Assembly: GCF_022605165.1 (NCBI RefSeq)
Contig: NC_063068.1
Coordinates: 3,844,001-3,908,000 of the forward strand
Source: Purpureocillium takamizusanense
Taxonomy: Eukaryota > Ascomycota > Sordariomycetes > Hypocreales > Ophiocordycipitaceae
Length of the DNA: 64,000 bases
Direction: 5' to 3'
The notes under the pieces are model-generated. The model did no database searches, was not told where the DNA came from, and saw only the letters and a list, made by a program, of their open reading frames with translations. Positions 1 to 12,462 of this stretch are shown in pieces (positions within the stretch are counted from its first letter, which is position 1; each line of letters opens with the position of its first letter). Position numbers and translations under genes: made by a program.

Positions 1-3000
1 AGAGGGACTGCGGCTGTTCTGGTCCCTTGACAGTTTGCGCTCGAGATTCTGCGGCAAGCAGCTGGTCGTGAGCGAGGGCTAAAACTTGTTCTAGCCCATT
101 CAGCAAGTAAATCAAGGTTGCTTCTGGAGCGCTCTCATTTGGGCTTTGTCGTTGTTGCTCGGCCTTGAACGTATTTCGTAGGCTGGTAAAAACTTGCCCG
201 ACCTGTCGGCAAAGCGTCTCAACCAGCGGGATGAGGACCTGGAAGATAGATTGAGAGTATAGCGGTAGACAATCAGACAAGAATGCCACCCAGCTATCCA
301 GAACTGCGTGGCTACTCGCCGCACTGAGCCCAGCTTGTAAGCATTTCAGTAATTGAGGTGGCATTGGCGGCGCGATAGGTCGGCTCTCGCTCATAGAGAT
401 AGACTGCCGACTTGGGCGTGATCGATCAAAACTTGGGGGCGACTTTTCCAACGTCGGGGAAGTTGATATCTCCACTGGGGCCATGTCGTGAATTTTGAGA
501 ACGTCGTAAATAACGTCAAGAAGCAAGACTTGGACATATGGGTCCGATTCGTCTATAGACTTCGACAGCCTACCAACGAGGATGCCGTCGAGATGGAGAC
601 TGGTCAAAGGGGCGGCATATCGACTTGATAGGAACTCGTGAAGAATAGTCAGAGCGTAGCGGTGGAGTTGGGACACGCGTTCCACCAGCTCGACATTGGA
701 ACGGTCCGCAACGTCCGCTGTAACACATTGGAGACAGACGCGGACAAGGAATTCTTGGAGTGTTATCTCGTTGTCCTCCGCGCCAGCTTAGAGATGTCAG
801 TAGCCTCCCACAACTCTAGGAACGGGATCGAGAGTTTACCTCGTATGTGAACCTCGCCATCGCCAAAATACAGATACTTTGAGGCGAGAACGGCCCGAGT
901 CATCTCACCAGTACATCGCAAAACGTGTTGCAGCGATCGGAGATAATAGAGGCATAGTTCGATGTCGTCGTTCTCGTTGAACACAACGTTGTCAGTGGCG
1001 GCCTTCTCGCCACCCTCGTGGCCGTTGATGGATGCTACGAACGACAATTCGGAGATTTTGGTGACGAACAGCAGGAATAGCCTTAGAAACTGTTAGCAGC
1101 CGTTTACGCGCGCGTTGCACAACAATTTTAGCCACCTGTCTATGCCAATCATGGTATTTAGCCATGACTTAACGACCATGTACAGCTGCGTTCTCTCGTC
1201 GATCAAGGCATCCAGAACGAGAAACAAAGGCTGCGCCAACATGACCTGATAATGATCCATGCCGGCAAGGCGGGAAATCGTGCGGCAATCCTGTAACTGT
1301 GTACGTGAGCCACGTCGATCAGATGCTGAGTCCTGAAGCGTGTGGGACCAGAGAACACCAAATGTTCGTGCGGCCTCTGCGGCGCTGCTGGTTGTTTGTT
1401 GAACAAGGAGTAAACGGTCGACCAGTATCGCTGAAAGGGATGCCTCAATATCACGGGCAGATAACGTCAACGACGTCTGTAATTGCCACAGACAGCGAAC
1501 AGTCTCGACGTGGTATTTGGGATCCGACGCAGAGAGGTAATGCCAAGCATGGCTAACCAATGGCGCCACTAGTGCAGACAACTGCTCTGCAGCGATTCTA
1601 TCGGTCGAGTGCAGTTGCGTAGCCAGTTGAACGACTGAAGAAAAGTAGGAAAAATGTAGTGCTGCGCCTTGCACAAGTTTCCCTTTCAGGTGAGATAGGA
1701 GGTCGGCGGCGCCGAACGTGTAGCTTGTCGGTGTCTTGAGTAGAATCAAGATGAGTATTCGGACTCGTATGCCCAGATCCGACATCGAGTCATGCTCGGT
1801 GGCTTCGTTGCAAATGAAACTTGCAGCTTTGTGAAGCAGCACTTCTCCCGACTCGACAGTATTGAACGGAATTGCCGCGCCCTCGAGATTTCCCTGACCA
1901 TGGACATAGAACGCCTGGATTTTCTTTAGAATTTCCGTGTTCGATAGCAGGTGTGCATATTGCTCATTTCGCCTATCGCCTGCTGCAAGGTCCGAAACGT
2001 CCGGGAAAGCCCGCTCGGGCACCAGCTCCAGCAAAGAGGCGACGACGCCCAGAACTTCTTGAGACAGCTGTTCCAGCTCGCCGTCCGCGAGCCCAATTTT
2101 CGTTTTGCGCGCTCTTGAGTCTTCCAACATGGCAAGGGCTGCGACGCAAGTTAGGGGCGCATGGATGGTGATCATCTCCTCTTCCCTCACATTGAAGTTA
2201 GTGATGATGAAGTTGACCAGAGACACCTTGTCCCGCCGCTCAACCGAGGTGAGGCTCCCTGGTCCAATCGCTTGGGCTAGCAAGCTGACGAGTTCACTGT
2301 AGATCAAGCCACTTTCAATACCGTCAAAAAAGACACTGGCGCTTCGAAGTACTTCCGAAAACTCAGATCTTGACGGGGAGTGGTCCTGAAATTGCCGAAC
2401 ACTCTCAATGACAGGCAAAAAGACCTCGGGGACAATGAGACCTCCTATTTCCCATCGATCCATAAGAGACAAGCAGATTCTATAAGGCCGGGCCCTCTCT
2501 ATCGCATTGCCGCGTATTGAACTCTTGATCATGTCAAGTAGAGCCTTTGTCAGCGGCTGCAGCCCAAAATCTTCGAAATAGGTCGTTCTTGATGACAGAA
2601 ATGACTGTTGTTGATCGGATGGCGCCGTCGACAAGTAGCCCGTGGCATCTCCGTCGCCGCTGACAGGCTCCGGGCCCAGAAGCCATGTCCAGAGGCGGCG
2701 GTTCAAGCTCATGTCGCGTCTCGTCACCACACCAACCGCTGCTTTTACAAGAAGTTCTAGGTCGGCTGGCTTCACGCGCGACTGCAACACCGTAGAATTG
2801 AGTGGTAGGTGAGACACAAGTAGATCCAGGAACCCTCGTTGAATTAGCAGCTGATCGTCGGCCAAGCCACTGGCAAAGCAGCGGACAAGAAGTCCGGGTT
2901 CAGGTGTTGTCACCAGGGCAGAAATCTTCGGGTTTTCGTCATGCATCAGCGTTGGCGAGGTGGTATCGCTGTCTTGTGCGGCCGGGGACCGACCCAAAGC

Positions 3001-3881
3001 AGGTAAAAACCGCACGAGATACGCTAGAGCGCCCCCACGGCGACTGTGACTCGTAATCGAAGCGAGAAAGAAGCACTGCCAGAAAAACTCATCGCTAGAG
3101 GAGTGATGGGCTGAGAGTAACTCGCTGTCTTCGGGGCGGAGTGCCTTCTTGAAGCTGGCGACAAGAGCCAAAGTCCGGTCGAAGTCTTCGCTCGTTTCGT
3201 CCTCCAGTCCGGGCAGCAGCGCTAGAATTATGGACTTCATTGCCGGTCGAAGGGATCGTGGGTCGATTTGGAGAAAGTAGGACTCAAGCAGGTCGAGGAA
3301 CGGCGATCGAACGGATAGTGAAGCGAAGGAGAGCGTTGGTGCAAGCCCTGGCAGATACAGGGGAATGTCGCAGGAGAGGCCATCCTTTCCGATTGTCGTG
3401 AAAATGTAGTTGTACACCTCGAGGGCCTTCTGGTGGACACCCGAAGGCAGAGAAGGATTGAGACATTGAGAGAGCCGTTTTGCGACCGTCGCCTTGTGCG
3501 GTATCGCCGTTATCGAGGAGGGCCGGGTTTGCAGTGCCTAGGAATCGTGTCTTTAGAAAAATTGGCCATCTCGCACAGCTAGCTGATCGCAAACGAACCT
3601 TGAGTAGCTTATTCAGGAACGATATGTAGTCGGCCCATTCTTCCAAAGCCGTTTCGAAGAGCAATAATGCTTTTTCGACTCCCGATGCGTACCGACGATA
3701 CGCCTTATCCTTGATTTGGAGTTCTTCTGCAGCCATATAGTCAGCACATGCGCTCTGGCAAACCAGCGCGTGGGCGCAAACCTCCGCCAAGCTGATTCCT
3801 CCACTGTCTTGGGATGGGAGAGTTGCGCCCTGAGCTCTCGGGCGACCCCCCCAGTGCGCCGGATCCCGGCTCAAGCGCCAT
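1..3881 (-). CDS. dop1: Dopey family protein Dop1, 5' part (C-terminus beyond window)
   Basis: Large peripheral membrane protein; in the family it works with a phospholipid flippase and Mon2 at the trans-Golgi/endosome and is needed for normal morphogenesis (DopA in Aspergillus). Five exons are read: 3881-3782, 3726-3599, 3537-1136, 1081-840 and 786-1, separated by introns of 55, 61, 54 and 53 nt with GT/AG ends. The joined protein has about 1,219 visible residues. It starts MALEPGSG and soon gives the Dopey N-terminal signatures YRRYASGVEKAL, ALEEWADYISFL and DIPLYLPGLAPTLSFASL. Splicing restores phase at every junction; for example IGID joins RLFLLFVTKI across the third intron. The family is usually about 1,700-1,900 residues, so the C-terminal third lies outside the window. 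The ATG at 3881 is chosen because the short first exon resembles family N-termini. It is transcribed divergently from mon1. Confidence 0.93.
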
Positions 3882-4506
3882 AGCTGCGGCCACTGATGAC
3901 CATAGGTGAGTTCTGCGTCGAACTGTCTCTGGTACCTGGTCAAAGATGCATACTAAGTCGGGTGAAAGTGGGATGCAGAGCGCGGTCGCGACTGAGGTGC
4001 TTATCGTGGAAGCATGAAGCTCTCTGGACGTTGACGATAAGGCTACGTTTCAGAGCACAGCACGAATGTCGCGCCGGGCAGGAGCGAGGTACCTTTTGCG
4101 CGTCGTTGGGCGTGTAGGTACTACCTATTGGCCGCTGTGGCGACCATCGCACTACTTCGTAACTAGTGGGGCCGTTGCGCAAGGCTCGCTTGGGAAATTG
4201 AAACGTCAGCGACAACCTTAGTAGAACTGCAGGTGGCTTTTTATGAGCTGGGACGGTGGCAGCCTGCCCCTCCTCCAGCCTGCTGCTCCGCAGCGTTGGA
4301 TCCATTCCAGCCAAGCTCCCGCGAGTCTTCGTCATGCAAGCGTGCCGCTCTGCACATCACCCTGCCACGACTCACGACGGGCGGACCTGAGATCAACTGC
4401 GATGCACCACGCACCGGGGCCAAAGCCTGCCTCTTCCCCCTTCGTACCGCCGTCTGAGAGTACCACGTTTAGCTGAAATGCAACGACAGCTGTGCGATCC
4501 ACGATC
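3882..4506. promoter_or_regulatory. Bidirectional dop1/mon1 intergenic promoter
   Basis: This 625-base gap separates the start codons of dop1 (left, minus) and mon1 (right, plus) and must hold both promoters. I see no clear TATA box. At 4115-4127 there is a short perfect inverted repeat (taggta, one base, taccta), a motif that recurs in several intergenic regions of this window. Open frames that cross the gap have no recognisable protein similarity. Confidence 0.6.
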
Positions 4507-6309
4507 ATGGGACAGGAGACGGGATCTCCCGACCGCGAGCAGCCGCCCCCGCTGCCTCCCCGGAGAGCAGCATCGAGCTCGGCGGATGCCAGGAGCCTGC
4601 AGGCACAGGCTACAACCGCGATAACTCCGGTGGACATACAGACACTTTCCTTTCCAGACGGCTCACGTGGGACGTTCTCGACACCGGGGCCTAGATCGGT
4701 GTCCACACCAATCAGTGCCAGCAGTGGCCCAGCATCGCCGACTTGCAAAGGCAGTGGCTCCGGCGGCGAAGGGGCTGATGATGGTGCCAGCATATCGAGC
4801 TTCGCGCCGACGATGCGCCCCGCCGGCGACATTGCGAGTCTACTTGCAGGAGACTTCAACAGAAGAAGCCCTGCCTGGAACCTCTTGCAATCACAGTCCG
4901 CCACCATACAACCGTTTGAGCGTGGCAGGCGCGAAGTTCCAGATCGGCTTGCTGAGTTTCACAAGGAGACTGAGCCACTACCGGATGAGTCGGACGAGAA
5001 ATGCAAGGACGAAGAGAGACTTGCCATATGGAAAGCGAAACTCAAACACTACATGATATTGTCCTCCGCTGGCAAGCCAATATGGAGCCGTCACGGAGAC
5101 CTCAACCTCATCAACTCCTCTGTAGGAGTGATACAGACAATCATATCCTTTTATGAAGGCTCGAACAATCCACTGCAGGGATTTACTGCTGGCAATGCCA
5201 GGTTCGTCATCTCGATCCAAGGCCCGTTGTACTTCGTCGCCATAAGCAAGCTGGGGGAGAGCGACGCACAGCTACGCTCGCAGCTCGAGGCACTATACAT
5301 GCAAATCCTATCTACTTTGACGTTGCCTACGCTCCGCAATATCTTTCTCAACCGGCCGTCAACAGATCTTCGCAAGCCGCTTCAAGGAACTGAGTCGTTG
5401 TTGTCGTCGCTGGCGGACAACTTCACAATGGGCTCGGTTTCTGCCCTGCTAGGCTCCTTGGAATGCCTCAAGCTGCGCAAGTCGGAGAGACACACCATTA
5501 ACAACACATTCCTAAAGCTGAGGGCCGAGAAGCTCTTGTACGGACTTATTGTGGCTGGTGGGAAGCTCGTGAGCGTCATACGGCCGCGGCGGCATTCCCT
5601 ACACCCAAGCGACCTGCAGCTCATTTTCAACATGCTGTTCGAATCGGACGGCATAAAAGGTGCTGGCGGCGAGAACTGGATCCCCATATGTCTCCCAGCA
5701 TTCAACAACCAGGGGTACTTGTATATGTACGTCAGCTTCTTCGAAGGTGTGACGGGCGATCAAGCAAGCACATCAGCCGCCGGGGAGGGCAATGCTGCGG
5801 AGGGGGAGGTGGCCATGATACTCATCAGCCCGGACCGAGAAAGCTTCTACGACTTGAAAAAGATGCGAGACGACGTCGCCTTACAGTTGGTGAAGAACGG
5901 CAGCCTCGCCTTGATCCGCAAGACAGCACGAGCAGGTCGTCCGACTGTTCCTCAGATTGCACCGGGCAGTCAGATCAGCCATTTCTTGTATAAGTCACGA
6001 GCCAATGTGCAGTTCTGCATGTCCTCTTGGGCGCCTGCTTTCGCTCAAGTTGTGGAGCGGAGAAGGCTCATGAGCCTGTACCACGAATTGCACGCATCAG
6101 CTCATGCAAAGCACGCCCATTTAAAGGTCTTGCATTGCTGCAGCGAGGAGGCGACGTCGTTGGCATGGGTTACGCCCGTCTTCGAGTTCTATTGCGTAGG
6201 TGGGCCAAACATGTCGCGGTCGTCCATGACGCAGGGAGCGAACAAGGTTATCCAATGGGCAAAGAAGGAAGAGCAACGTCTTTTCATCATCGGAGGCGGC
6301 GTTTTCTGA
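4507..6309 (+). CDS. mon1: Vacuolar fusion protein Mon1 (Mon1-Ccz1 Rab7 GEF subunit)
   Basis: Mon1 pairs with Ccz1 to form the guanine-nucleotide exchange factor that activates Rab7/Ypt7 on late endosomes, autophagosomes and vacuoles. A single uninterrupted exon encodes 600 residues. The first 150 or so are Pro/Ser-rich and probably disordered ([13 protein letters not shown]). The conserved longin-type core starts near [20 protein letters not shown], continues with [20 protein letters not shown] and [20 protein letters not shown], and ends with the family-typical tail [18 protein letters not shown]. The first in-frame ATG is at 4507; the codon at 4492 is GTG and is not taken as a start. Length and motif order match ascomycete Mon1. 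It lies head to head with dop1 and tail to tail with the next gene, 216 bases away. Confidence 0.95.
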   Translation: MGQETGSPDREQPPPLPPRRAASSSADARSLQAQATTAITPVDIQTLSFPDGSRGTFSTPGPRSVSTPISASSGPASPTCKGSGSGGEGADDGASISSFAPTMRPAGDIASLLAGDFNRRSPAWNLLQSQSATIQPFERGRREVPDRLAEFHKETEPLPDESDEKCKDEERLAIWKAKLKHYMILSSAGKPIWSRHGDLNLINSSVGVIQTIISFYEGSNNPLQGFTAGNARFVISIQGPLYFVAISKLGESDAQLRSQLEALYMQILSTLTLPTLRNIFLNRPSTDLRKPLQGTESLLSSLADNFTMGSVSALLGSLECLKLRKSERHTINNTFLKLRAEKLLYGLIVAGGKLVSVIRPRRHSLHPSDLQLIFNMLFESDGIKGAGGENWIPICLPAFNNQGYLYMYVSFFEGVTGDQASTSAAGEGNAAEGEVAMILISPDRESFYDLKKMRDDVALQLVKNGSLALIRKTARAGRPTVPQIAPGSQISHFLYKSRANVQFCMSSWAPAFAQVVERRRLMSLYHELHASAHAKHAHLKVLHCCSEEATSLAWVTPVFEFYCVGGPNMSRSSMTQGANKVIQWAKKEEQRLFIIGGGVF

Positions 6310-6525
6310 ACAAAAAATGCCCACATCTACTGCGAGAAATTATCATTACCACATGGGGTGTGCAGCTGCAGCTGCAGCTTCATATTTACATATCATGAAT
6401 CCCCCTTGACGCCATTCAATACTCCCGCACATCCAGTGCAGAGCTTTCTAGTCATGTCATTAAGCCATGAGTACCATTATCCCCTTTGCCTTTGTTAACC
6501 AAGTACCCGATCGGCAGTCAGCCAC

Positions 6526-7098
6526 TCATCCCGATTCATCCTCTTCGGTTACTGCGACCACTGGCCGGGAATATCTGTCGGGGCTTGCAAACGTGCAAGG
6601 CGTCGACGCCTCGGATGCCGGGGTGACAACCGTTGACTTGGAGGCACGCCGCTGGCTGTGGCTAAAGTAGCCGTCGTCCGACTGCTCTGAATTCTTTCGG
6701 GAGAATACGAATGATTTGCGTGCCCACTCGCGAATTCTGTCGTTAACGCTTGCACGGCGACTTTGTTCTGAAGACGACCAACTATCTTGGCGCCACTGTA
6801 GCGGAGACGACGACTGGGCTTGGGTTTTGGCGCGCGTTGAACCATGGGAAGTGTGGCGTTTGGCCTCCATTTCAGGTCTGTTGTGCTGCTGGTCAGGACC
6901 AGGATAACTGCCGCTGCTGTCTGTCGCCAGTGTCGTCCGCGAGGCGTTCATGAGCGCTTCCGAAAACGGGGCGTCGAAGACTTCGCGGAACCGGGGGCTG
7001 CGTGGACTGCGAATGCCATTCTGTAGATTTCCAAAGTCGCGGCTCGCCTGAGGGCAATCCGGCATAATGACATGTAGGCTGGGCTTGCGGGACGCCAT
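6526..7098 (-). CDS. Small Ser/Arg-rich protein of unknown function
   Basis: A 190-residue reading frame starting MASRKPSLHVIMPDCPQ, with the ATG at 7098. I do not recognise the family. The protein is hydrophilic and rich in Ser, Arg and Gln, with possible phosphorylation-type stretches (RRASVNDRIREWARKSFVF, SQRRASKSTVV) and an acidic tail (VTEEDESG). There is no signal peptide or membrane segment. The frame stays open for 95 codons upstream of this ATG, but the first codon there is not an ATG and that stretch looks like promoter sequence. The tail end faces mon1. It could be a conserved ascomycete orphan or, less likely, a chance frame; clustered charge and sensible composition favour a real gene. 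Confidence 0.55.
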   Translation of the reverse strand: MASRKPSLHVIMPDCPQASRDFGNLQNGIRSPRSPRFREVFDAPFSEALMNASRTTLATDSSGSYPGPDQQHNRPEMEAKRHTSHGSTRAKTQAQSSSPLQWRQDSWSSSEQSRRASVNDRIREWARKSFVFSRKNSEQSDDGYFSHSQRRASKSTVVTPASEASTPCTFASPDRYSRPVVAVTEEDESG

Positions 7099-9315
7099 TG
7101 TAAAGTGAAAATGCGTAATATGTGAGAGAGAGATTGGGGGCTTTTGCTGGCTCGCGATGCGGGCGGTGCCTACACTACACCTCGAGGCTGGCGGGGTTTC
7201 AGTCGTAGCCGCTGGCAGGCGAGTGACGAAGTGCACGGAGTATGCAGGGTGAGAGACACACGTCGCTGACGATACAATCGATGTTGGGCCAGCAAGGCTT
7301 GTCGTGAGACCTATTGCTGAATCGAGAGAACAAGAAAAAGAAAAACCTTGGATTATACCGGCGGGCCAAGCGGCAGAAGACAATCAAGAACCACCAGCCG
7401 TCCACCTACAAGCAAGCTAGTAATAACATGCCGCCACGAAAACGGGGCCGAGGGAAATTGTTGGCGCTCGACGATGACATCGAGTTGGTACCCTGTCCCC
7501 ATCGACGGACGGTCGGAGCAGGGGACGGCAATGGTTGGACAGTCGCAAATCGTGATACCCACTGAACCCCTGACTAGCAAAACACCAAGCTTCTTCGAGC
7601 GGCCGAGTCTGCGGGGGGCAGCCCCGGCACAGAAGCCCTAGGGAACGTTGGGGCGGCTGCCAATCACTTCCGCCGTTACAGGGGTCTCAAAGCCGACGAG
7701 GCGCCAGACTTTGGCAGGGCCAGTAGCCACGGGGGCAGTTGATGAGACCCCCAGGGCACGGCCCCAGGCGGCTTCTTCGGGTCACCTGATGGCATCCGGT
7801 GCCTATGACCTGAGGCATAGCCTTGACCTGTACGAAGTAAAGTGGGAACCTGCTGTGCAGGACGTGCCAGGCAAAGTGTGCGGCCAAGCCCCTGGGAACA
7901 GTCAGAGCGGCAGTCATCCGGTATCGATCCGAAACGTCGGCATCTGGCTCGGCCAGAATGACTGTCAAGGAGACGGGCCGTCTCTGGATTCGCCATCGTC
8001 AAAACGCCATGATGCAGTTGGAGACGCACTGATGGGTCAATGACATGACACGTCCTGTCGTGCAGTGCAATGCAATGTGTGCAAGGGCCAGCAAGAGATT
8101 TTTTATGGGTGGCGGCTGCATCAAATCTGTATTGCTTCAGGCGCAAATTGGTTCGGTTGCGGGGTTACGGAGAATCCCTGCCCGACCAAAAATCGTTGTT
8201 GGAAACCTGGCACGTGAGCGCACATCATCAACACCCCACGTGCAACGTGACAGAGCGCTGAGGAGTGCCACCCAACCACGAGCCAGCGAGACAAGATCGC
8301 GAGCGACGAGACTCCTTTTCGAATTGAAACATGTCGTTCGTGCGTTGCCCGTGACCCGCGCGTCGAAGCTGGACAGCACGCGGAGTCAAATTGCTCCTGA
8401 AAGACAGGGAAATCGCGGCGCATGCGGGGGCAAGGGGCGCACGTGACATCACGGCTGCTCCTGAGTCCTACGAAGTACATCATGGTTCAATGACCAAGAG
8501 CTAGAAGCGCGAGTGCTCGGCCAGAGGCAGATTCGAGATGGGCGAGCGTGCAAATCCTGCGATCGCAAACTTATGGTGCGAAGAGCCCGAATCATTCGGC
8601 ACAGCGAGCGGGGTTTCCCGGTCATCAACAAGGAAGCCACGATGGGCCATTTCTCGTCATTGACGAAGCGCATCGCTTATAAGTCATGCTGAGTGGCTGT
8701 CAAACGCCTCCCCGCCAGTTGCTCCTTCTCTCCTCATCACCGCGGCTACCTATAGTTGCTAGCCCACCTCTCAGAGTCTCCAGGAGAACTACTAGGTATT
8801 TGCCAGATGACGTTCATTTCCTGAATGACGTGAAGTTCGGCTCCAGGAGGCAGCTCGTGGGTCCCTGCGCAGCAGGCTTGTTTCCCAGGAAGTCCTGCGG
8901 TCACCATGTCCTTCCGTCCGAGAAGAAGCTTCTCCGGTCAAGCAAGAGACTTCTGCCCTGAATTCGCTTAGTTCCTGCTCTTAAGTAGGCTTTGGACAAG
9001 ATGCCAAGGATCACTGTCGACCTGCGGGTCTGGACGTGGTTGACTTCAGCCTCTCTCTTGATGTTTCTCCCGGCTCCGCATCCCATGTCAAGCAAGCCAT
9101 CTTCTACTGAAGATGCCCACGGGACATCAGCCGCTCCGCTTCTCCCACTTCGTTGGCGACGTTCTGATACAGATTCCATCTCCGACGTGGATTTTGGTCC
9201 TGCGCCGACTCGTCGCAGTCTTCTTTGTGTTGTGCTTCCCAGCTCCGTATGATTCCTCTCTATATCATTCTTTTGATCGCGGTACCGACACAGTGTGGAC
9301 TCTTCACTTGCCGCC
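7099..9315. other. Intergenic region, divergent promoters
   Basis: About 2.2 kb between the divergent genes at 7098 (minus) and 9316 (plus). A TATA-like ttataag lies at 8677-8683, followed by a 91-codon frame from the ATG at 8686 and another ATG at 9001; neither frame resembles a known protein, and both could be upstream reading frames in a leader of the gene at 9316. The stretch just before 9316 is pyrimidine-rich, as is usual near fungal transcription starts. Nothing else recognisable was seen. Confidence 0.45.
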
Positions 9316-12300
9316 ATGGACGTCGCTCAAACTCGCCTGAGGTCCGCCAGCAGCAGCTCTCTTCACCATGCGTACAAATCCCATGCTCGGCCGCTCCCGG
9401 GTGGCGCGGGCACGCGGCCGCCATCCCTTCGACGACCCCTTCGCAGTGTCAACGAAAATTCGGCCTTGCTTCGCTCGCCAGGTCCGCTGGAGAGCATGCT
9501 CAAAAAGACGACAGAGACGGGCGACATTGGAATCTTCTCCATCATGCCCGGAGCTTCTCCTGCCACGTATCATCAACCAGCTCGTCCACGCCGGTGTCTC
9601 ATAGACGCAGAGGCTTTACCATCTGGGTCTTTCAAGGACTACGAGGGTGAATTCTTGCCGGACGAGCAGAAGCGTCTTCGATCCTATCGCGATACGACAT
9701 CCGAAATCATCTCTCTCTACTGTTCGGACAATCAGCAGTACTGGATGCGGCCTTCGTCTCCAAACATTGATGACGGCCAGCGATCCTTCTCCTTGACCAC
9801 GAGCAGCTCTCAGCAACTTCCCTCACAGAAGTCGTCAGGCACTCTTCAGAGTCATTCGAGCAGCAATGGCTTGCAGCGTCCCCGGTCTCCTTTCCCATAT
9901 CCAACCCGACTGAAACGCCCGGGTATCCGTCCCTCATCTCCGGCTCTGGCAGAGAATGGACTTGTAGACTACACGAGGATGGTTGAGTTGGATAGGACTT
10001 CGCAGGTTCGTGGACTTGCCTCGCTTTTTCTAGTACAACAAAGACTAATTGCTGCATACAGAGGACGGGCCATGGGCCGTTCAAGCCCGCCTTTCATCAT
10101 GCCCCGAAACGGCGGCCACCACTTTCTCTTCGTGCTGATCTCAACAGATCAAGTACATCATTGCCGTCTAGAGCGTCGCCAAGTCCGTATCAATTTGGCT
10201 TTTCCACAAATCGAATACGTACACCAAGCTCTTCAATGCCTGTGCTTTCAAGGCCGTACTATGATCAACGAAGTGGCTCCACGGATCACAGCGCGCGCTC
10301 TGCAAGTTTGACATCCATCGTGGAAATGTACCACAGACCGACGATGCCGAGTGATGCAGGCCAGAGCTTTCAGCCTGGAGGCACATTCTACTATGACTAC
10401 AGTGAAGAGTTCGACAAGCCTGTTCCTCTGGATCCAGCCATGGGTACAATTTCCCCGCTGTGCCCTATTCCCAAGAGAAAGGGGGAACATAGCCAGCCGA
10501 TGGTTCTGAGAAACGAGTCACAGATGAGTCTCGACATAGGCTCTACTGATGCTGTTATTCCTCGCTGTGTGGGTCCGTCAGGCCGAAACAAGAGTACACA
10601 TGTGTTCTACACGTGGTTCGTAGTTCGTTCACTTGCAGCTAACAGATATGATAGATGCACCTAGTGTCCTAGACCAAAAGCTATCAGAGGCGCCTCGCCA
10701 GCACAGCCAGGACCACTCGATGAGCAGCATAGACGATGTACTGAACAGTGTTGATTGGAAGGAGAGTCGAGATCATAGTCTGCGTGACCCGCATTCTGCT
10801 GGCGAGATCGCGCTCACACCTCTGGCCACTGGACGTGGGAATTCACGCTCTGCTCCACCCATCAGCCAACCCTCAGTCACAAATGTCCATGTGTACGGAC
10901 AATCAGCACAAATCGAATCCTCGAGTGGCATCAACAAGACTTGCGCCGGTGCATGGCGGCTTGTTAAGACGTTGGGATCCGACCCAGAGCCCCCAAGCAC
11001 GCATCAGCCAGACCGTGTCTCACAGTCAAGTCTGACTAGGCTGCGATGTACTCTCGATCCTGCCTTGGCTGAGTTCGCTGCTATATTTTCGTCTTTCGAC
11101 CGCTTGTCCGGAGCATCAGCCGAAAAAGCACAAGATGCCAGTCCAAACGACAGAGAGAATAACTCGCAGTCAAGGTGCTCGGAGGATGGTAAACGTGACA
11201 ACTCGCTCGACCATTTTGACTTTCGCCCGTCCCCCCATATGCCGGGAACGCCCGCAGTGGACTCCAATGCTCAAGCTCGGGGACACCGCCGGAACTTCGC
11301 GGCTCTGCGAATCAATACGGCCGGGGTTTGCGACCTCGAGCCTGGGGAATTGGACTTGACCCCGCCAAATGAGGCATTGACAATTCTTTCACCGAAGCCG
11401 ATATCTCCCGCCCGTCACTTAAGGGTTAAAAACAGCATCCCGCACTTGATGAAAGCTTTGCCACCATTGCCAGGGGGGGCCGACGTCGATTCAGGCGAGG
11501 ACGCTGTCGAGGCCACAGAGGCTGCCGATCACTCATTCAATGAAGCTCAACGTAACGCCCGGCCGTCGAGTGAAGCAGCCATCGACATTGACCACTCAGT
11601 AGACGGGCTTACTTCAGCGAATAAAGTCTTCAATGCCGGTGATTCGAGTCCACGCAAGTTCAAGGTCCGTATTAGAACATCATCTTCGCTGAGCCGGACA
11701 TCCGACGCAGGCGGCCCCCCCAGACGTCAGCAGGAGAAGGAAGCAGATGAGCCTCCATTGGCTGGCTTGGCGTTAAAACCAAAACTCAAGCTCAAGTTGT
11801 CTCGGCATCGATTTGGACATGGACAGTCAGGTTATGGTGACACGGCTCTTCAGGGAAACCGCCTCAAGCAGTGCAATTCCCTAGCTGATTTGGCACCGCG
11901 AACCAGAGTTGCAAAGTACGTGCACGAGATGCATCTCGAAGAAGAGGTTCCAAGAGCATCAATATCAAGAGCTGGGGAGCATAGTGCTTCGGATGCCACA
12001 GGCAGCAACTTGGACACACTGGATACTTCGCCACGGCCCTCCGATCCTTTCAACATACCTTATCCACCATCTGCGGACAACGCGGATGTCTTCCGCTCGA
12101 GCACGTCGACACGCAAATTGACGCTGAGTGAGATGCGAAGCTTCAACTCTGACGTCAACCCGGCAGGCCATCGAGGCTTGAGGCACAAGCTATCGATGCT
12201 ACGACTTCGTTTGATTGGCACCGCACCAGCGCAGGACGTAACAAAGGCGGGCACCGGTTCTACTGCTGTTGGCGAAAACACAAACGCAGGTACGGCCCTG

Positions 12301-12462
12301 CGCACTCCTGAAGTGGTAACTGGTGATGCAAAACTGCGTAAAACATTATCACAGTCGGACAAGAGGGGAGGCAGGGTGAGAAAGTGGGCGGTCAGTGCTA
12401 AAGAAGCCGTACGCTCGTACATGAGGAAGACTTTGGATCGATCCTCGCGGCTGAGCCATTGA
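9316..12462 (+). CDS. Large Ser-rich protein of unknown function
   Basis: Three exons are read: 9316-10005, 10062-about 10593 and about 10655-12462, giving roughly 1,009 residues. The start MDVAQTRLRSAS has a near-ideal context (gccgccATGg). Intron 1 (10006-10061) has a clear GTTCGT donor, GACTAAT branch site and ACAG acceptor. Intron 2 is less certain: donors at 10567, 10573 and 10594 and acceptors before 10646 and 10655 are all phase-compatible. The N-terminal part holds the most protein-like segment (IGIFSIMPGASPATYH, then FKDYEGEFLPDEQKRLRSYRD). Most of the rest is low-complexity Ser/Pro/Arg. The C-terminus is strongly basic (KWAVSAKEAVRSYMRKTLD) and could bind membrane or nucleic acid. 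I see no catalytic motif, signal peptide or membrane span, and I do not recognise the family. Confidence 0.72.

Noticed and set aside
4332..4907. 191-codon minus-strand frame over the mon1 5' end
   Set aside because: It is antisense to the low-complexity start of mon1, with no recognisable protein.
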